Made by a program: the position numbers and the translations under genes. Under the pieces are notes generated by a model. The model ran no database searches. It worked only from the letters and a program-made list of their open reading frames with translations, and was not told where the DNA came from. Below are positions 47,270 through 57,340 of a stretch of DNA of 64,000 bases, piece after piece; position 1 is the first letter of the stretch, and each line of letters starts with the position of its first letter. Origin of the DNA: Azorinus chamasolen (Eukaryota > Mollusca > Bivalvia > Cardiida > Solecurtidae); contig OY755242.1 of the NCBI GenBank assembly GCA_963576725.1, forward strand, positions 25,851,858 through 25,915,857, written 5' to 3'.

Positions 47270-47475
47270 TTTGGTCTTGATGTATGACATTGTCCATAAT
47301 AAATCACCCCTGAACTTGTTCCCGATACATTGCACACGCATGCATGCCACATTTGAAGTATGTGCAATGGTGACACATTTATCGCCAACGTTAAAGTTGG
47401 TGCAATCAGACAAACCAACCAACAGTCAGAGCAAGAACACCCCCCCCCCCCCGCCCCCGCGTGCGTAACATTACT
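47270..47475 (-). repeat. Interspersed repeat with poly(C) tract
   Basis: Minus-strand relative of 23812-24065: ccacatttgaagtatgtgca, ttatcgccaacgttaaag, then C(n) at 47440-47453. Confidence 0.5.
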
Positions 47476-47689
47476 GAACACATTGTCCTGTAGTCATTGA
47501 GCCATTCTACAAATCTGCAATATAAATTCAACTAAAACGTGTATAGTTATAATATATACTATGTGTTTTACACGTGGAGTTTTACATGTGATGTTATGTG
47601 TTTTACACGTGGTGACATTTCAGACAAACCCCTTTTAATGTTGAATTAACAAAGGGACTCTTCTAAAGTTCCCACTGGTCAAACTTGGT

Positions 47690-47737
47690 GCTGTTCGGGC
47701 GGTTTTGTGCTTTGTATGCTGTGTTTCCTGTATGCCT
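47690..47737 (+). mobile_element. PLE-like extreme 3' end, upstream tandem copy
   Basis: gtgctgttcgggcggttttg to gtgtttcctgtatgcc. This is the end of a 3' UTR, joined directly to the coding part of the next copy. Confidence 0.6.
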
Positions 47738-48845
47738 ATAACCCTTTCTTTGATGCTCTAATTCCTACAATTTACTCAAAACGAACTCAAATTGAATAAA
47801 GCTAACTCTTCCGACACTTATGCAGCTTTTCTAATGATTTCTTGTAAAATATAAAACAAAAGCGATGATTTTGATTTTATTATTGACATTTTCCCTCATC
47901 TTGACGGAGATGTTCCCCATGCCCCATCTTACGGGGTTTATATATCTCCACTTTTCTTAGAGCTGGTTCATTTGTTGACGACTTTAACAATCGAAATCTC
48001 ATTTTAACTGCAAAGCTGCTTAAGCAAGGATATAGATACCATAAACTAGAAAAACTTTCTCTAAATTTTATTGTCGAAATCTCTCACTTATTGGCAAAAA
48101 CAAAATGTAACCTCAAGGCGCTCCTGCTGCACGGTACTTCACATCCTGAATTTTATGGTGATGTGATTTACAAACTTTATTGTACACAGTTACCTATTTT
48201 CTCACTTTGTTCATCAAATATGTTGAACAATTTATTAAAACGGGATATGATCCTATAGTACTACAACATACTGCACGTCTGGTTATCAACCCTTTTACAG
48301 TTGGCAATCACGCTCGCCTCTTTGCATGTACGCCGACAAGAAAGGTTGAGTACTCTATAAAAGCGAACTCTTAAATCCGGAAACGGAAGAAGGAAGTGGG
48401 ATATCTGTACTATTTCGTTTTTGTCGTACCCTTTATTACTTTTCTACAGTTACTCTGTTTGCGACTCAATCGTTGAATACTCTAGCAATAGGTGGATACA
48501 TTTTGTTTTCCTTAAATGTTTTCGTTTTACATGCACTTTACCACTCGTCGCGGTTGTTGTAGATTAGTCGGAGACGGGATACGTTTATTTACACTGTTTG
48601 TCTTTTAGGGTGGGGATGGTTGGGCGCCCCAAAACCGGGTTAAATCCCTAGTGATATTTGTGACTGACCGTTCCAATGTAGTAATTCAATCCCCCCTATT
48701 GTATGTTTGTTTTGTCTTTGTGCGTCTCTTTATGTTTTTATAGTAATGTACATTTGCTGTGTTTTCTTGTGTTGCTGTTCGGGCGGCTGTTTGTTATGTA
48801 TGTGGTGTTTCCTGCTTGACTCATATTTGTACTCATACATGTACT
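47738..48845 (+). mobile_element. PLE-like retroelement, plus copy with RT tail and 3' UTR
   Basis: Starts in the NPFFDALIPTIY block and runs through the RT tail (GISHPEFYGD-type block near 48130, LQHTARLVINPFTV and LFACTPTRKV at 48265-48345) and the full 3' UTR to gactcatatttgtactc. Many stops, so a pseudogene. In direct tandem with the fragment before it. Confidence 0.75.
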
Positions 48846-49371
48846 TTTACTGTGAATATTCATGACAAGGGTATCGCATTCCAGTCAGTTAGAACCAACT
48901 TGCGGATTTGCAGATATAATCAAACAATGTTTAACTATCTACATTTATGAAATGTATTTTTCACACAATGTCAAGTTTGCCACCATACAATACTATCTGG
49001 GATTAAAATATATTGCAGCTATATCGGGAACACATCTTGTTAATGCTATTGAACAGATCGTGTATCCTATTTGTGTTTCATACCGCTCAGTGATGCCAAA
49101 CTGTCATTGAGTATGTATATCGAACGTTTCATTTGAGAATCCACACGTCACAATCACTGCTCATCACTTTTTAAACAATAGAATCAATCCATCACAAGTA
49201 TTTTATAAAAGGCATGTCGTAAAAACTTTGTATGGTACAGGGGTTGAAAGAATCATAACAATATCATACTTCTTTGGGAGAAAATACGTTGCGTACTGAG
49301 ACTCATAACCTCATTTAGCAGTTTTCAAAAGCAGCAGAATAGCACAAGGTGAAAGGTGATCGCAGGATAAC

Positions 49372-49787
49372 CTAAGGGCCACTAGGCCTTACGACCCCGT
49401 AAGACCTGTTTACGATTGCTACCGACCTCTGATCCCCGACATTCGTACGAAAGTCGCACGACAAGTCACTGTTAATCGCGGGTGGTCTTCAGTAATCGTA
49501 CGAATATCGGCGACCTGAGGTCGCTTGAAATCGTAAACAGATCATATGTGGTCGTAGGCCTAGTGTGACTGGGCCCTGAGGTTGTTGTACATAATCAACA
49601 ACCTCTCTGCGACTGAAATACGACTGAAATTGGTCGAACGGTTGGAAACGATTACCAACGATTACTGAAGACCACCCCCGATAAACAGTGACTTGTCGTG
49701 CGACCTTCGTACGAATATCGCTAGAGGTCGCTAGCAATCGTAGACAGGTCTTAAGGGGTCGTGAGGCCTAGTGGGCCTGGACCCTAA
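49372..49787. mobile_element. Compound foldback element
   Basis: The outer ends (taagggccactaggcc, and complement of ttagggtccaggcccacta) are inverted. The left half 49373-49572 is itself a palindrome (taggccttacgacc against ggtcgtaggccta). The right half is a related, truncated copy. An inner 10-bp-arm hairpin (gaggttgttg) is at 49577-49604. Confidence 0.7.
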
Positions 49788-49833
49788 CATAAAAAGTGTA
49801 TTGATATAAATTGACTGACATATATGTTTTCAG

Positions 49834-50148
49834 AGTACCATAGACATTCTAAAAATGGACGTCGAGTCATCGGAATGGAAAGCGATCCCAGAAATGATTA
49901 CATCAGGTTCTGTCAAGAACGTTAAACAACTTCTGGTTGAGTTTCACTTTAGCAAAACGAGCGATGTTTATACCAGCTCAAAAAACCTAGCCGTCTTCAG
50001 ACAACTCTACAAAGCAGGGTTCAGAATATTTAACAGTGAGAATAATATTGAATGTTATTGCCATGTAATGCTAGACGGTCGAAAAGTAGCACCGTTGGTA
50101 GAAATAGCCTTTCTAAATACACACTTTATTCCTGGTTTTCAATAACTA
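49834..50148 (+). CDS. METTL24-like methyltransferase, last exon
   Basis: Follows a polypyrimidine-AG acceptor (tatgttttcag, ending 49833). It opens in phase with the exon at 44230 and reads STIDILKMDVESSEWKAIPE, the FkbM-type block (family I-D-V-L-K-x-D-I-E-x-x-E-W). Then come GSVKNVKQLLVEFHF, FRQLYKAGFRIF and EIAFLNTHFIPGF before the stop. Order and spacing match the C-terminal end of METTL24-like proteins, which are expanded in molluscs and mostly uncharacterised. About 104 codons. I chose 49834 rather than the ATG at 49855 because the upstream codons belong to the domain. No clear AATAAA close by. Confidence 0.65.
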
Positions 50149-50568
50149 CTGTGATGAATATCACCTATTACATAGTGTAGTTCGATGTAAAACAATTGCA
50201 TGTGCTGAAATAAGGTTTTGCAATCGTACATAAACATATATCACAAATCGAACTTTTAGAGTCATCAATTTTTCATGCGAAGAATCCCTGCAAAAAAAGT
50301 ATGGCTGATGCAATTGATATTGATATGCACAGCAAATTGCAAATACACTGATCAGGGGAACCCTTTGATATAGTTCTAAACATGTTACCTATGTCGCTTG
50401 TATGGGATTATCGAAATATAAGAGTTAATTAGTATCCACTTCGTTTGACACACACTCACTAGTATCTCAAAAGCTAAGTAACAAATACAGTTGATCAAAG
50501 CCTTAGTACATATATCGGTCAATATAGTGACGTAATAAAGGGGTATAATAAACCATGTGAACCAAAAA
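50149..50568. other. 3' flank of the methyltransferase exon
   Basis: No coding signal. A segment at 50500-50560 (cggtcaatatagtgacgtaa, then taaaggggtataat) recurs at 62775-62825. Confidence 0.45.
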
Positions 50569-50895
50569 TAATTATGGAGGAATATAGCGAAAAAATTGTT
50601 ATATTTTGTCTACAGACTCGTTGCCACAGTGGGTTGCAAAGTGTTTGTCTGGAGAGGGTTGCATACTGGGCGTATATAAAGGTTGTTTATTTGTATGTTT
50701 TGTATTGCATTATGTACGTTCTATGCATGAACTAATTATGGAGGGCTGTAGCGTAAAAAGGGTTATTATTTGACTACAGACTCGTTGCCAAAACGGGTCG
50801 CAAAGTGTTTGTCTGGAGAGGCTGCATACTGGGCGTATATAAAGGTTGTTTATTTGTATGTTTTGTAGTGCATTTTGTAGTTTATATGCATGAAC
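50569..50895 (+). repeat. 163-bp tandem duplication with TATA-like motif
   Basis: Two units starting taattatggagg (50569 and 50733). Each has ctacagactcgttgcca, gcaaagtgtttgtctggaga, and a TATATAAAGG in gggcgtatataaagg (50669 and 50832). The second unit leads directly into the 281 array. Confidence 0.8.
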
Positions 50896-50898
50896 TAC

Positions 50899-51480
50899 AA
50901 ATATTCTGAAAATAGGTGATCCCTCGAAAGCAAAAGTAGAAATGTAAAAAGAGAAAATAGCAGACTCGATTTTATTGAGTCTGTTCGTGAGTAGTAATTA
51001 AAAGTGCAACACTACTCACGCCCCTAGCACCGGCTTAAGCAGTATTCAATTTTCAAAACTAATAACATGAAAACTAATGATCCCGAAGGACCAGAAAATA
51101 GAACAACACTGAGAATGAAGTACGGGGCGACTTTTTACGGCCGCCACACAAGCACTTAACACCTGCTGTTGTGAAGTACATATATTCTGAAAAAGGGTGA
51201 ACCCTCGAAAGCAATAGTAGCAATGTAAAACGAGAACATTGCAGACTCGGTTTTATTGAGTCTGTTCATGAGTAGTAATTAAAAGTGCAACACTACTCAC
51301 GCCCCCTAGCACCGGCTTAAGCAGTATTCAATTTTCAAAACTAATAACATTAAAACTAATTATCCCGAAGGACCAGAAAATATAACAACACTGAGAATGA
51401 AGTACGGGCGACTTTTTACGGCCGCCATACAAGCACTTAACACATGCTGTTGTGAAGTACATATATTCTGAAAATGGGTG
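50899..51480 (+). repeat. 281 family, tandem array (reference copy)
   Basis: Two complete 281-bp units plus the start of a third (attctgaaaa at 50906, 51187 and 51468). Each has a 7-bp-stem hairpin CAGACTC...GAGTCTG with the complement of AATAAA in the loop, a cgccccctagcaccggctta block and a cggggcgactttttacggcc block (first unit; the second reads cgggcg). Confidence 0.9.
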
Positions 51481-51640
51481 CTATTCTGTTTCCCTATTGT
51501 CCTACATACGTAAACAATATGTGTAGTGTTGTATGCCAAACACACACCATGTCATTTGGTTTTGGGTCATAACTGTGTGAAGTACTGACACTGTGCATAG
51601 AATATTACACTTGAGTTTTGGTGATCTGAGTGCGCTAACA

Positions 51641-51796
51641 TTATATAAATATCACATCCTACGGAGAGAGACAGCACGTACTGTCAACCCGAGTTGGTTA
51701 TGTCCATCGAGGCGTTAGCCGAGGTGGACATAACCACACCGAGGGTTGACAATACGTGCTTTCGCTCTCCATAGGATGTGATATTTATTTTATAAT
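51641..51796. mobile_element. Palindromic MITE
   Basis: ~70-bp arms: atatcacatcctacggagag, gcacgtactgtcaaccc, ggttatgtccatcg against their inverted forms. Confidence 0.75.
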
Positions 51797-52292
51797 ACCG
51801 AACAGCCCTATCAATTTCGTCAGCAAATATTTTTTCAGTGACAACAATAAACGTGCTTACAAATCGCGAAGCAGCTTCACATTTCTATTAATTGCAAGTT
51901 ATAAGTACTGGCCGAGCCCTTTCCGCTGTCCAATCTCGACAGAGCCTCCTCAGAAATAGTCTCATAACGAGACATTTCTCAAAATATATACAAACAAAGC
52001 AATTGTCATAATACCGTTTGTTGATCAAATTGCAAGCGTCAGACGACGTCAGTCGATGACCCCATCGGATGACGTCACACACACAATTTAATAAGCGTTC
52101 ACTGATCTATATGTTTCGTGCCTATGGTAGTGGGATACAGTATTTTTCCGACAGTATTTTTTTTCCCGCTGAGTCTGACAGTATTTCTATGTCACGGTGA
52201 CCTATGGGAAATTAACATTGTAAATGAAATTGAGTTATAACAAGAGAGTCGTCACGGGTGACAGATGCCCCCAAAGTGTTTGACACCGAAAT
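51797..52292. other. No identifiable feature
   Basis: Left flank of the LTR element, unassigned. Confidence 0.45.
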
Positions 52293-52296
52293 ACAT

Positions 52297-52838
52297 TGTC
52301 ACGTAGTGACTTTTAACCTCTTGATTTGGATCCAATATCTTGGTTTGGATCCAAACATTATATAGATAGGAGAACTCTCTAACCAGTAAATACTTAAATA
52401 TGAACCAGGAAACACTTTTTGAGAGTCGCGATCTGCTTGGATTGATAATTATTTTATTATAGCTTATGGGTATATTGCTATGGCAACTGTCCTTAGATGG
52501 GAGATGGGGACGAGACATTGCACGGAGAACAGGAAATGTCTGTCATCTTGCTTAGTGATATATACTGTCAAAAGGTGGACATTCGGGGTTGGGAGTTCAG
52601 TTGGAGAGTCAGTCTAGATTAGATCAGTTGGGCAGATTAGATCTAGAAATGCATTATGGGGTAAATTTAGGGACCACAAGGTACGTGGCAGGCATATGCC
52701 AGTATCGACTTAGAAACAAATAGGAGCAGTCATGTTATAGAACTTTAATTATGTGTTGCTGTATTATAGTTTATGAAATGTGTTTATTAAATTATCTGAG
52801 ACTGAAAATGTGTTGTAAATGAAGCCCATAACGCGACA
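52297..52838 (+). repeat. 5' LTR
   Basis: Starts TGTCACGTAGTGAC, ends cccataACGCGACA. A TATA-like ttatatag lies at about 52359. Roughly ten differences from the 3' LTR. Confidence 0.95.
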
Positions 52839-52848
52839 CGTATAAAAA

Positions 52849-52874
52849 TGGTGCCGTGAGACCAGGATTCGAAG
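52849..52874 (+). promoter_or_regulatory. Primer-binding site, probably tRNA-His
   Basis: TGGTGCCGTGA complements CCA plus the acceptor end of animal tRNA-His (5' end GCCGTGA). ggattcgaa further on resembles its T-arm, with an imperfect linker. It lies 10 nt after the LTR. Confidence 0.65.
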
Positions 52875-52943
52875 CGAGTACAAACCACTATATACGATGA
52901 GAAAGGAGGAAAACTGGAGAATCGTGAGTACTGTTAAACTCTT

Positions 52944-53942
52944 TTGTGTTTTAAAATGGCAGATCAGAATATTTCAAAAGTATTGCAAAACGTTTCCACG
53001 TCTTTAAATGCTTGCAGTATTGCAGAGAATGTACCTAATTTTCACGGGGAGTCAAAATTGTTTAAAAACTGGGTGAAGCAAATTGAGATTGAGAAATATG
53101 GGGTTGTGTATGGATTAAATGGAAATCAGCTCAAATTAACAGCCTTTCAAACAAGTAAAGATATCGTTAGCTACTACATTCAGAGATATTTGTCTAAAAA
53201 TCCACAAGCAAAGTGGGAAGATTTGAAAAATGATTTGGAAGCAAGATTTGGTGAGGTTCATGACGCACACTATTGTTTAAAATTACTCGGTAAAATTAAA
53301 CAAAATGCAGGAGAAAATATTCACATTTATGCAGAAAGAATTTGGAATTTGGCAAAAGAGGCTTACAAAAATGTTAATGGAGAATTGCAAATCATTGAAA
53401 CACAGTTAACAGAGTTTTTTATTGATGGTCTGGCAGATAGGGATATAAAATTTGAAGTTATGAAACTAAAACCTCAAAGTTTTGAAAAAGCGGTTACTTT
53501 TGTTGCAAATGAGATCACAGTTAGAGAAAGAGTCAAATTAAGAGACAATTCAGAACAAAACTCGAATTTCAGACCGACAATTAACACGAGAACAAAGAAA
53601 ACTGATAATTCAAAACCAAGAAAATATTGTACACACTGTAAGAGCATTGGACATATTGTTGATGACTGTAGACATAGAATTAAAAGCAATAAAATGTTCT
53701 CAATGAAAAGAAATAAGAGATTTAGAGAGAGACAAACGCAAAATAAATGGCGGCCTAATTTTAAATGTTGGAATTGTGGGTTTAAAGGGCACATCCAGCG
53801 GGTTTGTAGAAAGCCTAGAGTTTCTAGACCGAATAGAAAATCTTTAAACGGGAAAACTTTCGTCATAATGAAGTCGTTGACGAAAGTTCAAACAAGCAAA
53901 CGTACACAATTAACCTATGCGGAAATCCTGCTTCGTGCTTAA
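52944..53942 (+). CDS. Gag nucleocapsid protein of the LTR element
   Basis: 332 codons. The structural protein forms the particle and packages the RNA. The N-terminal two thirds (VPNFHGESKLFKNWVKQIE, then KWEDLKNDLEARFGE) fit the Retrotrans_gag capsid domain. Two CCHC zinc knuckles follow: CTHCKSIGHIVDDC (about residue 231) and CWNCGFKGHIQRVC (about residue 275). The likely start is the second ATG at 52956 (MADQN). The last ~100 nt overlap the protease frame and contain a -1 frameshift signal. The frame is intact. Confidence 0.92.
   Translation: MCFKMADQNISKVLQNVSTSLNACSIAENVPNFHGESKLFKNWVKQIEIEKYGVVYGLNGNQLKLTAFQTSKDIVSYYIQRYLSKNPQAKWEDLKNDLEARFGEVHDAHYCLKLLGKIKQNAGENIHIYAERIWNLAKEAYKNVNGELQIIETQLTEFFIDGLADRDIKFEVMKLKPQSFEKAVTFVANEITVRERVKLRDNSEQNSNFRPTINTRTKKTDNSKPRKYCTHCKSIGHIVDDCRHRIKSNKMFSMKRNKRFRERQTQNKWRPNFKCWNCGFKGHIQRVCRKPRVSRPNRKSLNGKTFVIMKSLTKVQTSKRTQLTYAEILLRA
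53843..53888 (+). promoter_or_regulatory. -1 programmed ribosomal frameshift signal
   Basis: Slippery heptamer TTTAAAC, read T TTA AAC in the gag frame (53843-53849). A 5-nt spacer follows, then a perfect 11-bp stem: AACTTTCGTCA at 53855-53865 with TGACGAAAGTT at 53878-53888, 12-nt loop. Slipping back one base enters the open pol frame, which is bounded upstream by TAG at 53834. Confidence 0.85.
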
Positions 53943-55345
53943 TACGAACGGGCAGACAAAACTTCAGGGCGTTGGTAGACACAGGGGCTGGTGTGAGTTT
54001 AATAAGTCTCAAAGCTTATAAAATGTTAAAGAACAGACCGAAACTAATGCCAGAAAATATACAATTAAAATCAGTTAATGGAGGTTTTCTTAAAATACAT
54101 GGGTGTACATTGCTTAATTTCAAAATTGGGAAGATTGAAAAAGTTCACAAATTCGTAGTTGTCGATAATGTAAGAAATATGATTCTAGGGAGAGATTTTC
54201 TACAAGAAAATGGTGTTAGATTATATTTTGATTTAGGCTGTTTGAGAATAGATGACTGCTATGTTTCGCTAGAAGAAGATCACCACATTGCTTCAATAAC
54301 AAGATTAAGTAAAAGTGCTGTATTAAAACCACAAACGGTCAATGTTGTTTTTGCAAAATTAAAGAAACACGAAGGATTTAAGACAAAAACCACTTATGAA
54401 TTCAAACACATTAGCAATTCATTTTTTGATAATCAACCAGAATTAGAGGTAGTCGACTCGGTTGTAGAACTCAGAGCAGACAGAACGATTCCAGTATTGG
54501 TTATTAACAATAGTCACAAGACAATTAAGCTTAGAAAAAGGTGTGCACTAGGAAAGATTAATTCAATTAACGATCAAGAGATTAGCTCGGTGGAAGAAAC
54601 CACTAGAAATAATTCAACAAATTCAGGTTTAACTGAAGAAGATATTTTGCCACTGCTTCTAAAACACAGACATTTGTTTGCTAGGAATAATTTGGAACTA
54701 ACTCAAACCAACACAGTAAAAATGACTGTGCCAACAGGAGATCACCCACCAATTAAGTTAAGGCCATATCGTACACAGCTTAATAACAGAACTGCTATTG
54801 ATAAAGCCATTAACGAAATGTTAGAGGCAAATATAATTAGACCTTCTCAATCTGCATGGAGCTTTCCCATTGTAATTGTTGATAAGAAAGATGGAAGCAA
54901 ACGTTTTTGTGTTGATTTAAGGCAGCTCAATAAAATTATCAAACCAGTTGCATACCCAATTCCAAACATAGATGATTGTATAGCTAACTTAGGGAAAAGC
55001 AAATACTTCACAAGTTTAGACTTAATTTCTGGGTATTGGCAGATTCCAGTGGAGGAAAATGATAAACAGAAGTTATCCTTTAGTACTTTCAAGGGAGCAT
55101 TTGAATTCCAGACGATGCCATTTGGGATTTCAACAGCCCCGGGGAATTTTCAATCATTGATTCATACTGTTCTTAGAGGCTGCGAAAGCTTTAGCTCATC
55201 TTATATCGATGACATTCTTATCCATTCTGAAACCCTTGAGGAACACTTGATACATATAAATACCGTATTGGAACGCTTGCACAATCATAACCTAAAGTTG
55301 AAAATAACGAATGTCAGTTTCTTCAGGAACAGACGAAATTTTTAG
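53846..55345 (+). CDS. Pol part 1: protease and reverse transcriptase
   Basis: Expressed as a gag-pol fusion after -1 slippage, because the frame lacks an early ATG. Aspartic protease: LVDTGAGVSLIS (about 53970), and a flap/ILGRDF block near 54180. RT: IIRPSQSAWSFPIVIVDKKD, RFCVDLRQLNKI, FTSLDLISGYWQIP, MPFGISTAPGNFQ and catalytic YIDDILIHS. The frame is lost near 55301-55309, where one base is missing. Sequence continues in the next frame as ECQFLQEQTKFLGF, so the stop at 55343 is secondary. Confidence 0.92.
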   Translation, partial: KRENFRHNEVVDESSNKQTYTINLCGNPASCLIRTGRQNFRALVDTGAGVSLISLKAYKMLKNRPKLMPENIQLKSVNGGFLKIHGCTLLNFKIGKIEKVHKFVVVDNVRNMILGRDFLQENGVRLYFDLGCLRIDDCYVSLEEDHHIASITRLSKSAVLKPQTVNVVFAKLKKHEGFKTKTTYEFKHISNSFFDNQPELEVVDSVVELRADRTIPVLVINNSHKTIKLRKRCALGKINSINDQEISSVEETTRNNSTNSGLTEEDILPLLLKHRHLFARNNLELTQTNTVKMTVPTGDHPPIKLRPYRTQLNNRTAIDKAINEMLEANIIRPSQSAWSFPIVIVDKKDGSKRFCVDLRQLNKIIKPVAYPIPNIDDCIANLGKSKYFTSLDLISGYWQIPVEENDKQKLSFSTFKGAFEFQTMPFGISTAPGNFQSLIHTVLRGCESFSSSYIDDILIHSETLEEHLIHINTVLERLHNHNLKLKITNVSFFRNRRNF

Positions 55346-56883
55346 GTTTCATAATAGATAAATTCGGCGTAAGGCCTGACCCATTAAAAGTAGAAGCAAT
55401 CAGGAATTTGCCGCAACCCAAGTGTCAGCGGGATGTTCGTTCACTTTTAGGTATGGCAGGTTTTTATAGGCGTTTTTGTCCAAACTACTCAAAATTAGCA
55501 GAACCTTTGATCAATTTAACTAGAAAGAAAATACAGTTTAAATGGACCGAAGAGTGTGAAAATAGCTTCAGACAACTGAAGGACGTGTTAACACAAATTC
55601 CGTATCTCTCATATCCAGACCCAAATAAGCCTTATACTTTGTATACAGACGCATCGCAGAACCATATCGGTGCATGTCTTACACTGAAATGTGATGCTGA
55701 TGAAACTGGGGATTTTGTAGGGGAAAACCCGATCTATTTCCTGTCACATAAGTTAACAGAAACCCAGACTAGATGGAGTACAATTGAAAAAGAATGCTAT
55801 AGTATATTTTATAGTCTAAATAAACTTGATCATTATTTACATAATGCAGAATTTGTCATTATGTGTGATCATAGGCCGTTGAAATACGTGTTAGAGACGC
55901 AAATACAGAACAAGAAAGTAGCTTTATGGAGCTTAACAATCGCCAGTTACAATTGTAAGGTTGAATACATTCCGGGCAAACAGAATATAGTTGCTGATTT
56001 CTTAAGCAGACCGCCTGCTTGTAACACCAAGATTAATCAGAGTATTGAAGAAGGGTGTAAATTAGATCAAGAAGGTGTGTTAGATATCAATGATAAAACA
56101 TACGAGATCTCCCCACAAGGTAGCAATTCTGAAAAAGCCCAAAACGTTAACCTAATTGACTCAACGCATCTAAATATAAAGCAGATTGTTGATAAAGAAT
56201 GTGAGTTGCCAGATTCTTTCATAGAGTCACTCAAAGAAGTGTCAGAATGTGACATGAAAATTGAACAAAACAAAGATCCCAAAATTCTAGAGTTAAGGAT
56301 GAGACTGAAACATGGGAAGCCGAGCAAAACAGAAGAAAATAGATTTCTTGAGGTAGATAATATATTGCACTACATTTCCAATGTAGATGATGAACCCAGT
56401 CTGAGATTATGTGTTCCGTCACATATGACTGGAATGGTAATAAATCAATACCATGACGAAAATGGCCACCCGGGTTGTCACAGATTATTTCATACAATTA
56501 AACAGAATTATTACTGGCCGGGTATGTTTAAAGAGATATATGCATATGTCAACAAATGTGCTAATTGCCAGCCTCGCAATCTAACTGCTATTAAAGCACC
56601 TATGTCAGATGAATTTAAGAAGCATTTACGAAATAAAAATTCAAATAGTTTTCAGAATCAGGCTGTAGGCGGCACTGAAACAGATAATCTATCGGATAGG
56701 TCAGTAGGAGAAAAGTTAAAGACTCAAAGGGTTATTTCTGACAACAGAGAATCAGATGACATGGAGATAGATGCTATCTCAACTGAACCCAAATGTAGGC
56801 GTAAGCGGAAAGCAAAACCTGGCAAGCAGACTGTTAAAAATGCTTTAGCTTCCTGTCTAAATGTTCTATTAGATTCCCTATAG
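55309..56883 (+). pseudogene. Pol part 2: RNase H and truncated integrase
   Basis: Open from 55309 after the one-base deletion (first ATG 55408). The RT connection GMAGFYRRFCPNYSKLAEPL leads into RNase H: LYTDASQNHIGACL, WSTIEKECYSI, CDHRPLKYVL and NIVADFLSR. The integrase zinc finger H-x4-H...C-x2-C spans about 56455-56575 (HDENGHPG, YYWPGMFKEIY, CANCQPRN). Directly after it, where the DDE catalytic core of about 150 residues or more should follow, the frame passes in phase into an acidic then basic tail (CRRKRKAKPGKQ) and stops at 56881. The element therefore cannot supply its own strand transfer. Confidence 0.9.
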
Positions 56884-56942
56884 AACAAGATATCTAAGTA
56901 GGGTTAATGAGTGTATGTTTGCAAATAAGACTTCAAACATAC

Positions 56943-57197
56943 TGGGTAAGTCCAGCGGGGATACCTTTATTTACAATATTTGTAAAGCTAGGGTGACTTT
57001 GAGAGAAGTGTGAGGTTAGGACGTCCGTAAACCGGTTTAAACCCCCCGTGGTGTTTTTGCTACTGACCGTGCCAAGGCGGTACTCTCTTTGTCACCCTTC
57101 CTTTTGTTTGCCTTGCGTCTTTGTGCTTGTGATTTGTTCATGTGTGGAACGTTTGTCTCTGGTTCTTGTGTGTCTTTTGGTGTTTTCTGTGTTCATT

Positions 57198-57231
<34 letters not shown>

Positions 57232-57340
57232 TTGGGTGTGTGGTTGTGTGTGTGTGTGTGGCATGCTGTCTATCGGTGTTTTGGTGGTGGTTGCGTCTTG
57301 CATGTGGCTTTGCCTGCTTGACTTTACTACTTTTCCATTC
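56943..57340 (+). mobile_element. PLE-like 3' UTR, subfamily 2, inside the LTR element
   Basis: gggtaagtccagcggggata through the shared core (aaaccggtttaaacccccc, accgtgccaaggcggtact) and a (GT)n tract (57203-57230) to gactttactacttttccatt. Inserted after pol. Minus-strand relative at 4768-5140. Confidence 0.7.

Larger units (their letters stand above)
44369..49833 (+). other. Putative 5465-bp intron of the METTL24-like gene
   Basis: GTAATT at the left edge, ttttcag at the right, phase 0. Filled mostly by mobile DNA: Tc1 in a PLE-like copy, a poly(C) repeat, tandem PLE-like copies and a foldback element. 46365-47265 and 48850-49370 hold nothing I can name. Confidence 0.5.

Noticed and set aside
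53474..53866. 130-codon minus-strand frame
   Set aside because: Antisense shadow of gag.
55295..55345. Second programmed frameshift between RT and RNase H
   Set aside because: No slippery heptamer or downstream stem in the right phase. A one-base deletion explains it better.
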